Assembly: GCA_001942185.1 (NCBI GenBank)
Contig: MKJV01000134.1
Location: forward strand, 62,001 to 126,000
Length of the DNA stretch: 64,000 bases
Direction of reading: 5' to 3'
From: Pseudonocardia sp. CNS-004
GTDB taxonomy: Bacteria; Actinomycetota; Actinomycetes; Mycobacteriales; Pseudonocardiaceae
In this document: one piece after another, positions 1-8,971 of the stretch
Numbering within the stretch: position 1 is the first letter of the stretch
How the letters are laid out: every line of letters starts with the position of its first letter
Translations under genes and position numbers: made by a program
Notes under the pieces: model-generated
The model's input: the letters and a program-made list of their open reading frames with translations, nothing else
Databases searched by the model: none
Told to the model about the DNA's origin: nothing

Positions 1-1
1 C

Positions 2-718
2 GGCAGGTACGTCTCGTGGTGGGAGAAGCACGAGATGGTCGTCGTCGGTGTTCCGGCCGCCATTGGTGGTCTGATGGCGGCAGGGGTCACCGGCGGGGGC
101 TCGGTGGCCGCTGCGGGTTACGTGATCAGTGGGCTCGCGATCGCGGCAGGCGCGGGCGGCGCGCTGCACCGGATCGGGACCCGCGCGAAGTACCACCAGG
201 GCAACGGCTTCGACAACCCGGCCGCGGTGTGGGACTACGCCACCCTCGGCCTGTCCGCCGTCGCGGGAGTGGGGCTCGCGGCCGCCGGGGTGGCCCGCGC
301 CGGGGCGGCGGCGAGCCAGGTGGCGAGCAAGCCGTGGGTCCAGTCCGGCCGCATGGGCTGGCTCACGCGCATGCGTAGCGTCGTGCCCGGCACGCGCGGG
401 TTCGGTGCCGTGGTCGCGGGACGATCCAGCACCACCTGGAGGGGTGTCCTCGGCCTCGAGGCCGACGTCACGATCGCCCAGCGGGTCTCGAGGGTGGCGA
501 ACGACGCCGCCCTCGCCGGGTTCGGCGGAACCACCGCAGCAGGCGCGGTGTCGTACTTCCAGAACCGGAAGGACATGACGCCCCACAGCCGGGAGATGAC
601 GGAGACCAGCCTGTGGGCAGGCGTCTGGATGGCGGCGGTACCCGCGGTGATCGTTCTCGGTTCCGCGGCCGGCAGAACGACGTGGGGCCAGTCCCTCGCG
701 CAGAAATCCTTCCTGCGC
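2..718 (+). CDS. Giant membrane polyprotein, segment 1 (5' end outside window)
   Basis: The reading frame is open from the left edge, so the true start lies outside the window. Long Ala/Gly/Val-rich stretches at about 40-165, 240-320 and 620-670 look like membrane segments. A short soluble stretch with Trp-Trp-Glu and His precedes them. The frame stays open to a stop at 910, but from about 715 it turns into Arg/Pro-rich nonsense while coding-like sequence continues in the frame one base back (733 onward). One missing base near 715 would join it to the next segment. No family recognised; the call of a large membrane protein is from hydrophobicity alone. Confidence 0.5.
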
Positions 719-732
719 AGACCGACTCGGAT

Positions 733-3700
733 ATGGCAGTGCAGCCGGGTACCCGCCCGACGCTGCCCCGGGCGACGCCGGACGCCGTCCCGGCTGCGGA
801 CGCGACGGCCACCCCGGAGGCGACGCCCACCACGGCCCAACCCGCCAAGGCAGCCACGCGCGGCAAGGCGGCGCGCGAGCAGCGGGGTGCCGAGCAGGAC
901 GCCCGCGTGACCGCGTGGGTGGGCGAGCAGCTCGCGGCCGACACCTCGGCGCCGTCGAAGCCCACCACGCCCAGGCAGCTGGCGTCCGAGCTCCGGATCC
1001 CGCGGTGGCAGGCCCGGCAGGCCATCAGGCATGTCGGCGTCATGCGGGCGCGCGCGTACCTGAAGGATGTCGGCCCCGACAACCCGACGGGAACCGCGGG
1101 GGGACTCGCGAGCAGGTTCGGGCTCAGCACAGGAATGGCCAAGGCCGTGCGCTCGGCCGTGACGATGGACGCGTTCCACGTCAAGGCCGAGATCCTCGCG
1201 ACGACCAAGTCGCCGCAGGAGTACGGGGTGGCGGAGCTGCAGAAGGAGTTCGGCCTCTCCGCGCACGACGCCCGCGTCGCGCACAACGTGCTCGCCCGCC
1301 AGCGGTTGATGGAGGACATGCCGGGGCTCGTCCAGAAGGGCAAGCCGGTCACGCCGGAGTTCCTGCTGGGCCAGGCCAGGTACGCGGGCCTCACCCGATC
1401 TGACGCGAAGGCTTTTGCGGACCTCGCCAACAACAAGGCCGCGGCCGAAGTGGTTGCCGCATTCGGCACTCGCCCCAACGGGAAGACGATCACCGGCGAG
1501 CTGGGGATCCGGCCCACCGCTGACGAACTGCTGGCGCAGTACGGGATACGGCCGGACGGGAAGGCGTACGCCGGGGCCAAGCGCGCACTCGACCGGGTTC
1601 TCGTACTGCTAGACGAGGACCCGGAGAAGGCGATGGCAATCGCCGATGCCCTTCGGGAACCCGGCAACACCGAGATCGCCCAGTGGCAGATCAAGCAGGC
1701 CGGGCTGGACGCCGACGACGCCGCAACGCTCATGGGCCTGGCCTTCAAGCGGAAGCTGGCCGACCGGCTCACCTCGATCGAGTCGGCCCAGCGGCCGGTC
1801 CGCGACGACATCGGGACCGTGCTCGGGGCGGTGGGACGCCAGGCCAAGGCCGGTCGCGGAGCGGCCGAGGAGATCATCGAGGTCATCCGCACCCGCGGCG
1901 GGCTCACCGCGCAGAAGGCAAAGGAGCTCGGCCTGAGCGATGCCGAGGCCGCTGCGGTGCGGCGGCTCGCGCAGCACGACGGGTTCCCAGCGGTGGAAGG
2001 CAACAGCCGCTTGGCCGACCAGCTCCAGGTGGTGAGCAGGGCTGCGCACCTGGAGACGCTCGTCGGCCCCGAGCGCGCGGCGATGCTGGACGCGCTGCAG
2101 GCCGAGTTCGGCATCAGCCGCAGACATGCGGCGAGGCAACGCGGCACGATCCTGGATGCGTACTGGTCGCACCACGCCGCGGACATCCGGCGAAGCGGTG
2201 CGACCCCGACGAAGAAGGCGCTCGCGGCCGAGCTGGGCAGCCGGCGCTTCGCGGTGAAGGTCTTGGCGAAGGCGCAGAAGGACAAGGCACCCACCGAGGC
2301 CACGCCGGTGTCTGCCGACCTGCGCGCACTCACGGCGCGGGTGCAGGCCACGGGCATCCGGATCGAGCGGCGGTTCCACGCCGCCTTGGCCGCGGCGCGG
2401 CAGGAGCACGACGCCGCGGTCGCGACCGCACGGGAGACCTACGAGCGGGCGTCGAAGGGCACCCCGCAACAACGCAAGCGGGCCGAGGCCGCGTTCGAGG
2501 CGGCGGTCGCACAGGCCAAGAAGGACCTCGAGGCCGCGAAGCACGACGCCGCTGTCGACAGGGTGCGGGACGAGTGGGACGCGGAGTCGGAGGCCGAAGC
2601 CGCGATGGCGGCGATCGACGGTCGCGCCGCCGTGAAGGACACGGATGCTGACGGATCCGCCGCAGGCGATGGGAGCAGCGGCGACCAGAACCCCGCGACA
2701 CCCGGCCAGCCGGCATCCGGCGCGTCCGCCCGACCGGGTGCAGGTGCCGCCGACGGCGGTTCCGGCGCTCTCCGGCCGGGCACCGGACCCGACACGGGAT
2801 CCGCACCGGAGACGGACGGGGGCACCCCGTCGACCAAGCCGGCGACGGCCACCGCTCATGACCATGACGGCACCACGTCCGGCACCGATCCACCGTCGTC
2901 AGCGTGGAGCCACCTCGACGAGACGCCGGACTACTTCCAGCGGCCTTCGCGCCGGAAGCTGGTACGTGATTTGCACACGGCGTGGAAGCAGACGAAGGGC
3001 ACCCGCAACGCGGGCGAGCGACCGGCGACCGAGGAGGAGCGCGTCGGCCGTGTCACGCGGTTCAAGGAGCAGGCTCACGAGAAGCTGGAGGAGTACCGCG
3101 CGCGGCGGGAACTCGCCTCCTTGAAGGAGGACTACGAGGCGGTCCGTGACTGGCTCAAGCACTTTGAAGAGGAGGCCATCGGTAAGACCGACGACCAACT
3201 GAAGACGGACGAGGCCGCCGCGCGGGCGGAACAGCGCCGCAGGGTCAATGACCTTGAGATCTCCTTGGACGAGGTGCTGCCCGAATCGTTCGCGCTGACG
3301 GCCGAGTCGCTCCGGCGCGCCACCGGCAAGGCCATGAAGGTCGAGCAGCTGGTCGGGGCGCTCGTGCTCGCCCGACACGGCCAGCGGATGTACGGCTGGT
3401 TCGCCAAGCGGCACGGCCGGATGGGCGTCGTCGCCGAGATCCGCTCGGGTGTCGGCAAGACCCTCGTCGGCATCGTCGCGTCGTACTGGCGCTCCCTGGC
3501 GGGCCCGTACGGCATGCACGTGGTGGTGCCGAACGGCTACCTGGCGCAGATGAGCGAAGCTGAGTACACGCTGGTCGGCGACCGCCAGAAGGTCACGATC
3601 GGGCTCGCATCGTCGGAGGACCGGGCGGCGGAGAGCACCGGCGTCGGCTCCACCGAGGGACGGCCCTTCGCCGGGACGCAGCCGGTGAAGGACAAGATCG

Positions 3701-6700
3701 CGGCCTACGAGGCCGAGATCACGATCGTCGAGGCGAACGAGGGGAAGTTCGACCGCCTGCGCACGGAGGTCCCGGAGCTGGCCGGGTTGCTGCGCGACCG
3801 GCACGGCCTGCTGATCGACGAGTTCGACCAGCTCGCCCTCGACTTCGGCGGTACCCCGCACATCATGGCCACCGCCACCGGCGCGGTGGGCGGTATCGCG
3901 GAGACCGCAGCACTGAGGGTGGCCGGGACGCTGACGCGGGGCGTGCACTACGTCAACCGCGGCCGCGGCGGCATCCGGCTCACGAAGACGGGCGAGCGCG
4001 ACGTCGCGGTGCGCGCGCCGGCGCTGCGCGACGAGGTCATCAAGGCCCTGGAGGCTCGCCACAACTGGCGCGAGCACGTCGACTACGAGGTGGTGGGGGA
4101 CGAGGTCCTGCTCATCGACCGGTTCACCGGCCGCCTGCTGCCGGGCAGGCGCCTGCAGGACGGGCTGCACGAAGCCCTCGAGGCCAAGTCCCGGGTGACG
4201 GTCCGGGCCCGCAACACCACCCAGAGCAAGATCACCGAACGGCGCTTCCACGACGGCTACGACTGGGTGGCCGGCATGACCGGCACCACCGACGGCGCCA
4301 CGAAGGCATTCGCCGGGGTCTACGGCATGCGCACGGTGAAGGTGCCCACCCGCGGCACCCTCGAGAAGCTGGCCGCCGCGATCTGGGCGAGCGACAGCGT
4401 CAAGCACGCCGCCGCACTGCATGAGGCGTACGACGTGAGCACGACGGGCCGGGCGGTGGTGGTGGTCGCCGAGACACCTGAACTCGTGCGGAAGCTCGCG
4501 AACGACTACTTCGACGCCTACGAGCTGTGGGGGCAGCTCCTGGATGCGAAGAGCGGCGCGAACGAGGAGCGGATCGTGGTCGCGCGCGCCGGCCAATGGG
4601 GCCAGGTGACGTTCGCGACGAACCGCCTCTCCCGCGGCGTGGACATCGAGATCTCGCCGGACGTGAACGAGGTCGGCGGGCTGCACGTCATCCGCGTCCA
4701 GCGGTTCGGCGCCGGCCGCATCAACGACCAGACCGACGCCCGCGCAGCCCGCCACGGTGCCAACGGGTCGGCGCGTGAGCACCTGTCGCTCGACGACGAA
4801 CTGCTCGACCGCTACCTGCCGTGGTGGGGGCGTCTGCTGCGGACGAAGCTGCGCGAGAAGTACGCGGGCGAGAAGGACCGCGATCGGAACATCGGCGGCG
4901 ACAGGTGGGCGCGGCTCCTGTTCGACACCGCCATGAAGCGGTCCGAGCGCGCGGCTCGCCGGCAGGTGAGGATCATCGCCCGCAACCCCGACCGGGCCGA
5001 CACGGTGGCTGCGTACGTGGGCACCCGGGCCGTCGACGCGCGCGCCGCGGCGTACGCGCGCACCGTCGACCCCCTCGTACGCGACGGTGCCGGAGCCCTC
5101 GGTGCCCTGGCCGAGAAGCAGGCGGCGGCCGTCACGACGGCCCGGTTGGCGCTCGACGCGCTGGAGTACGCCAGGTTCGTGGGCCCCCCGGTGCGCGGCG
5201 AGGAGAGGGCGGCGTGGACCGAGGACATCGAGCGACTCGAAGCCGAGGCGCGCTACCTCGTGGCTGCGTCCCAGGACCTGTCAGCCGCCCAGCGCGCGTA
5301 CTGGGCGTTCCTGAACGACAGCCTCCGTGCTCCCGGCACCTCGATGGTGTTGCCGGCTGCGCATGCTCTGTCGCTGTTCGCGCGGGATGCCGCCGAACTC
5401 GGAGTCACCGTCGACGCCGCGGACCTGGCCCGTGCGGGGCTCGCCAACGCCGACGACGCGCGGCGCCGCGGCGCCGCGGCGACCGAGGCGGAGGAACTCG
5501 AGGCCACCGCCGACCTGCTGGCGTCCGTGGCAGGAGCCGCGGGCACCACTCGCGATGGCGACGGGCGCGGATGGGGCGGTGCCGAGGCGGCCGCGGCCGC
5601 CGCGGGGCGCGCGCACTCGGCCGTGCAGCGGTTGCTCGCGATCGCGCGGCACAACGCAGGCCTCGACGAGAACGGCGAGCGCCTGGACGACTCGGTGGAG
5701 CGGGCCGCCGCGCTCGCCGCGCTCGACACGCTCAGCCTGCTGCTCGCGAACCTGCCCGCGAACGCCACTGCCGTCGCTGTCGCGCACCAGGCGCCGGAGG
5801 ACGTGCTGTGGGCCGCGCAGCCCGAGACGCAGCTGGAGAAGGCCGTCGCCGATCGCGACCCGTCGCGGGCGCAGGCCCGGCTCGAGACTGCCCGTGAGCG
5901 GCTGGACTCTGTCATCGCGGCGGGCGGGAGCGAGGCCGAGCAGGTGGCCGCGATTGAGGAGGTCATCGCGGCAGCCGAGAACGTGGCCGCCGCCGAGCAC
6001 CCGAACCGCGCCGCCGGCCTGGCCGGCCCGGTGCGCCGCGCCGCCCGGGGTATCACCCCGGTCTCGATCGAGCGGATCGCCGAGATCACCGGGCTCACGG
6101 TTGCGGAGATCGAGGAGATCCTCGCGCAGAAGCCGGGGAAGGCGACGTGGAAGGAGCGGCGGGCCGCGGCCAACGCGTTGAAGGGCGAGGTGGCCGCGTG
6201 GTCGGACGCGATCGTCGGGGCCGAGGGCGATCTGGCCGCTGCCCGGTTGGCGCTGGACCAGGCCGGCCGGGCCGTCGAGGATCTGCCCGGGCGGGGCATC
6301 CGCTGGCTGTTCGCCGACCCCGCGCGGCGGACGGGGCGGAACTACGCGTACGTGGCGACGCTGCTCGGCATGACACCGGCCGAGGTCAGGGCCGTCGTGG
6401 AGGACGACAGCGTCCCGGTCGGTGCCCCCTACCTGCACAGCCACCCGGGGGCGTCGTTCGAGGAGACGGTTGCCGACCTCGTCGTCTGGCTGCTCGAAGC
6501 GGCGCGTTCGCGGGACGCGGCCGCTGTCGCCGTGGAGGCCGCCGAGGTGGCGTTCGCGGCGCTCGGGAACCGGGCCATCGCGCTCTCTCCGGCCGTCCGG
6601 AAGGCGTACCGGGGTGGTGTGCGGGTCGGCCGGATCGTCCGCATCACCGGCCTGACCACGCCGCAGGTCCGGGAGACCGCCGGCATCCCCGCGGAGCCGA

Positions 6701-8397
6701 AGGCCGCCCTGCGGGCCGCGGCGGAGGCCTGGGACGCGGTGGTCGCCGCGGCCGAGGAGCGGGTGGCGGCGGCCCGGCGGGCCCTCACCGACCTCCTCGC
6801 GGAGGGGAGCGGCGAGGCGAGCGTGGCCGCCCGCCGGTCCGCGGCCGAGAACGAACTGGCGGCGGCCGAGCAGGCCCTCGCCGCGCTGCCGGACCGGAGG
6901 ACCGCACTCACCGCAGCCGTCATGGCAGCTCACCAGGCGCGGCTGTGGAACCGCACGATCGTCCGGATCACCGGCCTCACCGCCGAGCAGGTCCGCCGGA
7001 TCGTCGGACATGCGGACGCGGTCCGCGCGCTGCGGGACGCGGTGGCCGTCCTCGAGAACGAGCACGCGGCGGTGCGGGGACGTCAGGCCGCGGCCCGCGA
7101 GGAGCAGACCGCCGCGGAGGCGGGAGTCACGGCCGCCGACGTCGATTCGGCCCGGAAGGTCGCGAACGCCGAGGCGGACCTGGCCGCCGCGAACGCCGCC
7201 ATCGTGCGGCTGGCCGCGAGCGACCTGGCCAGGCTGACGCCCGCGGTGCGGCAGGCCCGCGCCGCCGGGGTACCGGACAGCGAGATCCGTGAGCTCACGG
7301 GCCTGTCCCTGGAGCAGATCCGGTCCATCGACCCGGCAGATGACCCCGCTACCGCGCTGCAGGCCGCGGTGGCCAGGCTGGAGACGGGCAACCCCCTCGC
7401 GGCCACGGCCCGCCGGGCCGCCGCCCGCAGGCAGCTGCGCGAGGCCGTCGCCGTCCGCGAGGACGCCCATGAGGACGCACGCATCCGCCGGGATGAGGCG
7501 CGCGAGCGGCTCGACGAGGTTCGCGCGGCCACCGCGGACGACCGGGAGCACGCGCGGACGCGGCTGGAGGAGGCCCGGGCGGCCGTCGCCGCCGCGGACG
7601 CCGCCGCGGTCGAACTGGCCGCGAGCGAGCTGGAGCGGCTCACGCCGCACGTCCGGCGGGCGCACACCGACGGGCTCACGGCCGTGGAGATCCGCAAGTA
7701 CACCGGCTTCTCCCGCGAGCAGGTCGTCCTGATCCTCGGTGGTGCTCCCGAGGCTCCCCCCACCGACCCGGCGGCCGGCGACCGGCCCGGCCCCGGCTCG
7801 ACCGGTGGCGGCAGCGGCCCGTCGGCCACGGCGGGCGGCCCGGCGTCCGGCAACGGAGGCACCGGCAAGGCTGCCGGCGCACCGGGAGCGGGCAAGGGGG
7901 CTGCCCGGCCCGACGGGGCAGCGCCCTCCACCGCACCCGCGCGGGGCACGGCACGCGTGTCGCACGACGCCCAGCCGCGTGGCCCGCCGTGGTGGCAGCG
8001 CTTCGTCAACCGGCTGCGCGCTGCGCCACCGGTCGTACCCGCGCCCCGGCTGCGGAATGCGGCCGAGCTGCGTGCCGCGATCACGGCGCGGAAGGCCGCG
8101 ATCTCCGGGACCGGCGTGAACCGGTGGACCGACGAGCAGCTCCCGCTGACCGGCAGCGGGCTCGACCTGCACGGCGGTGAGGTCGGCAGGTTGCTCGTCG
8201 CGCTCGACACACTGGCCGACCTGCTCGACGCGAGTCACGGTCGGCCCTGCTCGGGTACGCGGGGCGCGCCCTGGCCGAGCTCGACCGGCACATCGCGTCG
8301 GCACAGGCGGCGCCGCGGAACACGCGTTGGCGCAACGGCGTGTCCCGGGACCACAACCGGACGCATCTGGTGGTCTCGTCGACCGCGCTCGGCGTGA
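733..8397 (+). CDS. Giant polyprotein, segment 2: SecA-like DEAD ATPase flanked by HTH-like repeats
   Basis: In-frame coding runs from about 716 (first ATG 733) to about 8231, after which this frame becomes nonsense until its stop at 8397. Order of parts: seven or eight short HTH-like helical units (970-2280); a charged coiled coil (2340-2620); a Gly/Pro/Thr linker (2640-2900); a SecA-like ATPase (3270-4850); long helical sequence (4850-6040); six regular repeats around ITGLTxxQVR (6060-7740); a second Gly/Pro linker (7740-7980); and a basic helical end. SecA hallmarks are present but altered: SGVGKT for the Walker A motif, IDEFDQ for DEVD, AGMTGT, FTGRLLPGRR and GGLHVI. The combination is unlike the housekeeping SecA (about 900 residues, no such repeats). 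Its role is unknown. A single-base loss near 8231 (DLLDA to ESRSALL) links it to segment 3. Confidence 0.65.
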   Translation: MAVQPGTRPTLPRATPDAVPAADATATPEATPTTAQPAKAATRGKAAREQRGAEQDARVTAWVGEQLAADTSAPSKPTTPRQLASELRIPRWQARQAIRHVGVMRARAYLKDVGPDNPTGTAGGLASRFGLSTGMAKAVRSAVTMDAFHVKAEILATTKSPQEYGVAELQKEFGLSAHDARVAHNVLARQRLMEDMPGLVQKGKPVTPEFLLGQARYAGLTRSDAKAFADLANNKAAAEVVAAFGTRPNGKTITGELGIRPTADELLAQYGIRPDGKAYAGAKRALDRVLVLLDEDPEKAMAIADALREPGNTEIAQWQIKQAGLDADDAATLMGLAFKRKLADRLTSIESAQRPVRDDIGTVLGAVGRQAKAGRGAAEEIIEVIRTRGGLTAQKAKELGLSDAEAAAVRRLAQHDGFPAVEGNSRLADQLQVVSRAAHLETLVGPERAAMLDALQAEFGISRRHAARQRGTILDAYWSHHAADIRRSGATPTKKALAAELGSRRFAVKVLAKAQKDKAPTEATPVSADLRALTARVQATGIRIERRFHAALAAARQEHDAAVATARETYERASKGTPQQRKRAEAAFEAAVAQAKKDLEAAKHDAAVDRVRDEWDAESEAEAAMAAIDGRAAVKDTDADGSAAGDGSSGDQNPATPGQPASGASARPGAGAADGGSGALRPGTGPDTGSAPETDGGTPSTKPATATAHDHDGTTSGTDPPSSAWSHLDETPDYFQRPSRRKLVRDLHTAWKQTKGTRNAGERPATEEERVGRVTRFKEQAHEKLEEYRARRELASLKEDYEAVRDWLKHFEEEAIGKTDDQLKTDEAAARAEQRRRVNDLEISLDEVLPESFALTAESLRRATGKAMKVEQLVGALVLARHGQRMYGWFAKRHGRMGVVAEIRSGVGKTLVGIVASYWRSLAGPYGMHVVVPNGYLAQMSEAEYTLVGDRQKVTIGLASSEDRAAESTGVGSTEGRPFAGTQPVKDKIAAYEAEITIVEANEGKFDRLRTEVPELAGLLRDRHGLLIDEFDQLALDFGGTPHIMATATGAVGGIAETAALRVAGTLTRGVHYVNRGRGGIRLTKTGERDVAVRAPALRDEVIKALEARHNWREHVDYEVVGDEVLLIDRFTGRLLPGRRLQDGLHEALEAKSRVTVRARNTTQSKITERRFHDGYDWVAGMTGTTDGATKAFAGVYGMRTVKVPTRGTLEKLAAAIWASDSVKHAAALHEAYDVSTTGRAVVVVAETPELVRKLANDYFDAYELWGQLLDAKSGANEERIVVARAGQWGQVTFATNRLSRGVDIEISPDVNEVGGLHVIRVQRFGAGRINDQTDARAARHGANGSAREHLSLDDELLDRYLPWWGRLLRTKLREKYAGEKDRDRNIGGDRWARLLFDTAMKRSERAARRQVRIIARNPDRADTVAAYVGTRAVDARAAAYARTVDPLVRDGAGALGALAEKQAAAVTTARLALDALEYARFVGPPVRGEERAAWTEDIERLEAEARYLVAASQDLSAAQRAYWAFLNDSLRAPGTSMVLPAAHALSLFARDAAELGVTVDAADLARAGLANADDARRRGAAATEAEELEATADLLASVAGAAGTTRDGDGRGWGGAEAAAAAAGRAHSAVQRLLAIARHNAGLDENGERLDDSVERAAALAALDTLSLLLANLPANATAVAVAHQAPEDVLWAAQPETQLEKAVADRDPSRAQARLETARERLDSVIAAGGSEAEQVAAIEEVIAAAENVAAAEHPNRAAGLAGPVRRAARGITPVSIERIAEITGLTVAEIEEILAQKPGKATWKERRAAANALKGEVAAWSDAIVGAEGDLAAARLALDQAGRAVEDLPGRGIRWLFADPARRTGRNYAYVATLLGMTPAEVRAVVEDDSVPVGAPYLHSHPGASFEETVADLVVWLLEAARSRDAAAVAVEAAEVAFAALGNRAIALSPAVRKAYRGGVRVGRIVRITGLTTPQVRETAGIPAEPKAALRAAAEAWDAVVAAAEERVAAARRALTDLLAEGSGEASVAARRSAAENELAAAEQALAALPDRRTALTAAVMAAHQARLWNRTIVRITGLTAEQVRRIVGHADAVRALRDAVAVLENEHAAVRGRQAAAREEQTAAEAGVTAADVDSARKVANAEADLAAANAAIVRLAASDLARLTPAVRQARAAGVPDSEIRELTGLSLEQIRSIDPADDPATALQAAVARLETGNPLAATARRAAARRQLREAVAVREDAHEDARIRRDEARERLDEVRAATADDREHARTRLEEARAAVAAADAAAVELAASELERLTPHVRRAHTDGLTAVEIRKYTGFSREQVVLILGGAPEAPPTDPAAGDRPGPGSTGGGSGPSATAGGPASGNGGTGKAAGAPGAGKGAARPDGAAPSTAPARGTARVSHDAQPRGPPWWQRFVNRLRAAPPVVPAPRLRNAAELRAAITARKAAISGTGVNRWTDEQLPLTGSGLDLHGGEVGRLLVALDTLADLLDASHGRPCSGTRGAPWPSSTGTSRRHRRRRGTRVGATACPGTTTGRIWWSRRPRSA
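970..2280 (+). repeat. Seven or eight short HTH-like units (N-terminal set)
   Basis: Diverged units of about 25 residues share the pattern L-x-x-x-(F/L)-G-(L/I)-(S/R)-x-x-x-A, for example LASELRIPRWQARQAI (about 973), LASRFGLSTGMAKAV (about 1105), LQKEFGLSAHDARVA (about 1230), AKELGLSDAEAAAVR (about 1915), LQAEFGISRRHAARQ (about 2095) and LAAELGSRRFAVKVL (about 2220). They resemble the second and third helices of helix-turn-helix domains. They could bind nucleic acid or serve as helical scaffolding; the sequence does not decide between these. Confidence 0.5.
3270..4850 (+). other. SecA-like ATPase domain
   Basis: Within segment 2. In order: RSGVGKTL (Walker A; SecA has KTGEGKTL); VVPNGYLAQ, matching SecA VTVNDYLA; LLIDEFDQLALD (Walker B/DEAD, SecA VDEVDSILID); a shortened preprotein-crosslinking part; LIDRFTGRLLPGRRLQDG, nearly identical to the SecA FTGRVLPGRRYSDG block; VAGMTGTTDG (motif III region); FATNRLSRGVDIE (SecA ATNMAGRGTDI); and GGLHVIRVQRF followed by a degraded QxRGRxGR (here DARAARHG). 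The nucleotide-binding lysine and the Asp-Glu pair survive. The motif VI arginine finger region is altered, so ATPase activity is uncertain. Confidence 0.85.
6058..7740 (+). repeat. Six HTH-like repeats with ITGLTxxQVR core
   Basis: Units at about 6060, 6337, 6618, 6942, 7269 and 7675 share the consensus I-x-x-I/L-T-G-L-T-x-x-Q/E-V/I-R-x-I, usually preceded by LxPAVRxAxxxG. Clear copies are IVRITGLTTPQVRETAG, IVRITGLTAEQVRRIVG, IRELTGLSLEQIRSI and IRKYTGFSREQVVLI. Spacing is 277, 281, 324, 327 and 406 nt, filled with Ala/Arg/Glu-rich coiled coil. The periodicity suggests tandem duplication of a roughly 100-residue coiled-coil plus HTH module. Confidence 0.75.
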
Positions 8398-8954
8398 TGT
8401 TGGCGTTCATGTATCTGATGGGAGTGCTGGGGGGCGGCGTCCCGGCGATCCTGCCCGGGGTGTTGTTCGCGCTGGGCGCGACGGGCCAGTTCGTCGGCGC
8501 CATCGTCGTCGGGCCGTTGTGGTGGCACGTCCAGCCTCGGGTGATGACGGCCGCGATGCTGCTGACCGGCGCCGCGGCGCTCGGTCTCTTCGCGATGACC
8601 ATCGGCTTCGTCCCCGGCTCGCTCGCTGCCGCATTCCTGGCCGGTGTCGCCACGAGCGGCAACTTCCAGGCGCTCGACAAGATCGGCGATTGGGTGGACC
8701 TCGCCGACGGCAGGCGCTTCCGGCAGCCGATGCCCGCGTTCGACGGGCATGAGGGCCGCACGATGGGAACGGCGATCGTCATCGGCGTCTCGACCCTGTT
8801 CGTGCTGCTCACCGCGGTTGAGCTCCTGGTGCACGTCTCACCCGTCCTGGCCGCGGTCCTCCCCGCAACCGTCGCGGTGGTGCTGGCGGTGGCCTCGTGG
8901 TTCACCACTCCGATGAACCGTTGGTGGGCCGAGGGGCGCCTCCGTCCTACCTGA
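8232..8954 (+). CDS. Giant polyprotein, segment 3: MFS-like membrane block, first half
   Basis: Coding-like from ESRSALLGYAGRALAEL at 8232. The first usable start in this frame is GTG 8340, but the sequence upstream of it is already in frame with segment 2 after one missing G near 8231. At least five hydrophobic segments follow (8370-8440, 8450-8530, 8545-8610, 8790-8840, 8850-8905), with a soluble loop at about 8650-8770. The layout suits an MFS-type permease half. The frame stops at 8954 right after a GGGG run. One more G there would continue directly into segment 4 (AEGAPPSYLNL). Substrate not inferable. Confidence 0.5.
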   Translation, partial: ESRSALLGYAGRALAELDRHIASAQAAPRNTRWRNGVSRDHNRTHLVVSSTALGVMLAFMYLMGVLGGGVPAILPGVLFALGATGQFVGAIVVGPLWWHVQPRVMTAAMLLTGAAALGLFAMTIGFVPGSLAAAFLAGVATSGNFQALDKIGDWVDLADGRRFRQPMPAFDGHEGRTMGTAIVIGVSTLFVLLTAVELLVHVSPVLAAVLPATVAVVLAVASWFTTPMNRWWAEGRLRPT

Positions 8955-8971
8955 ACCTGCTTGCCACCCCG

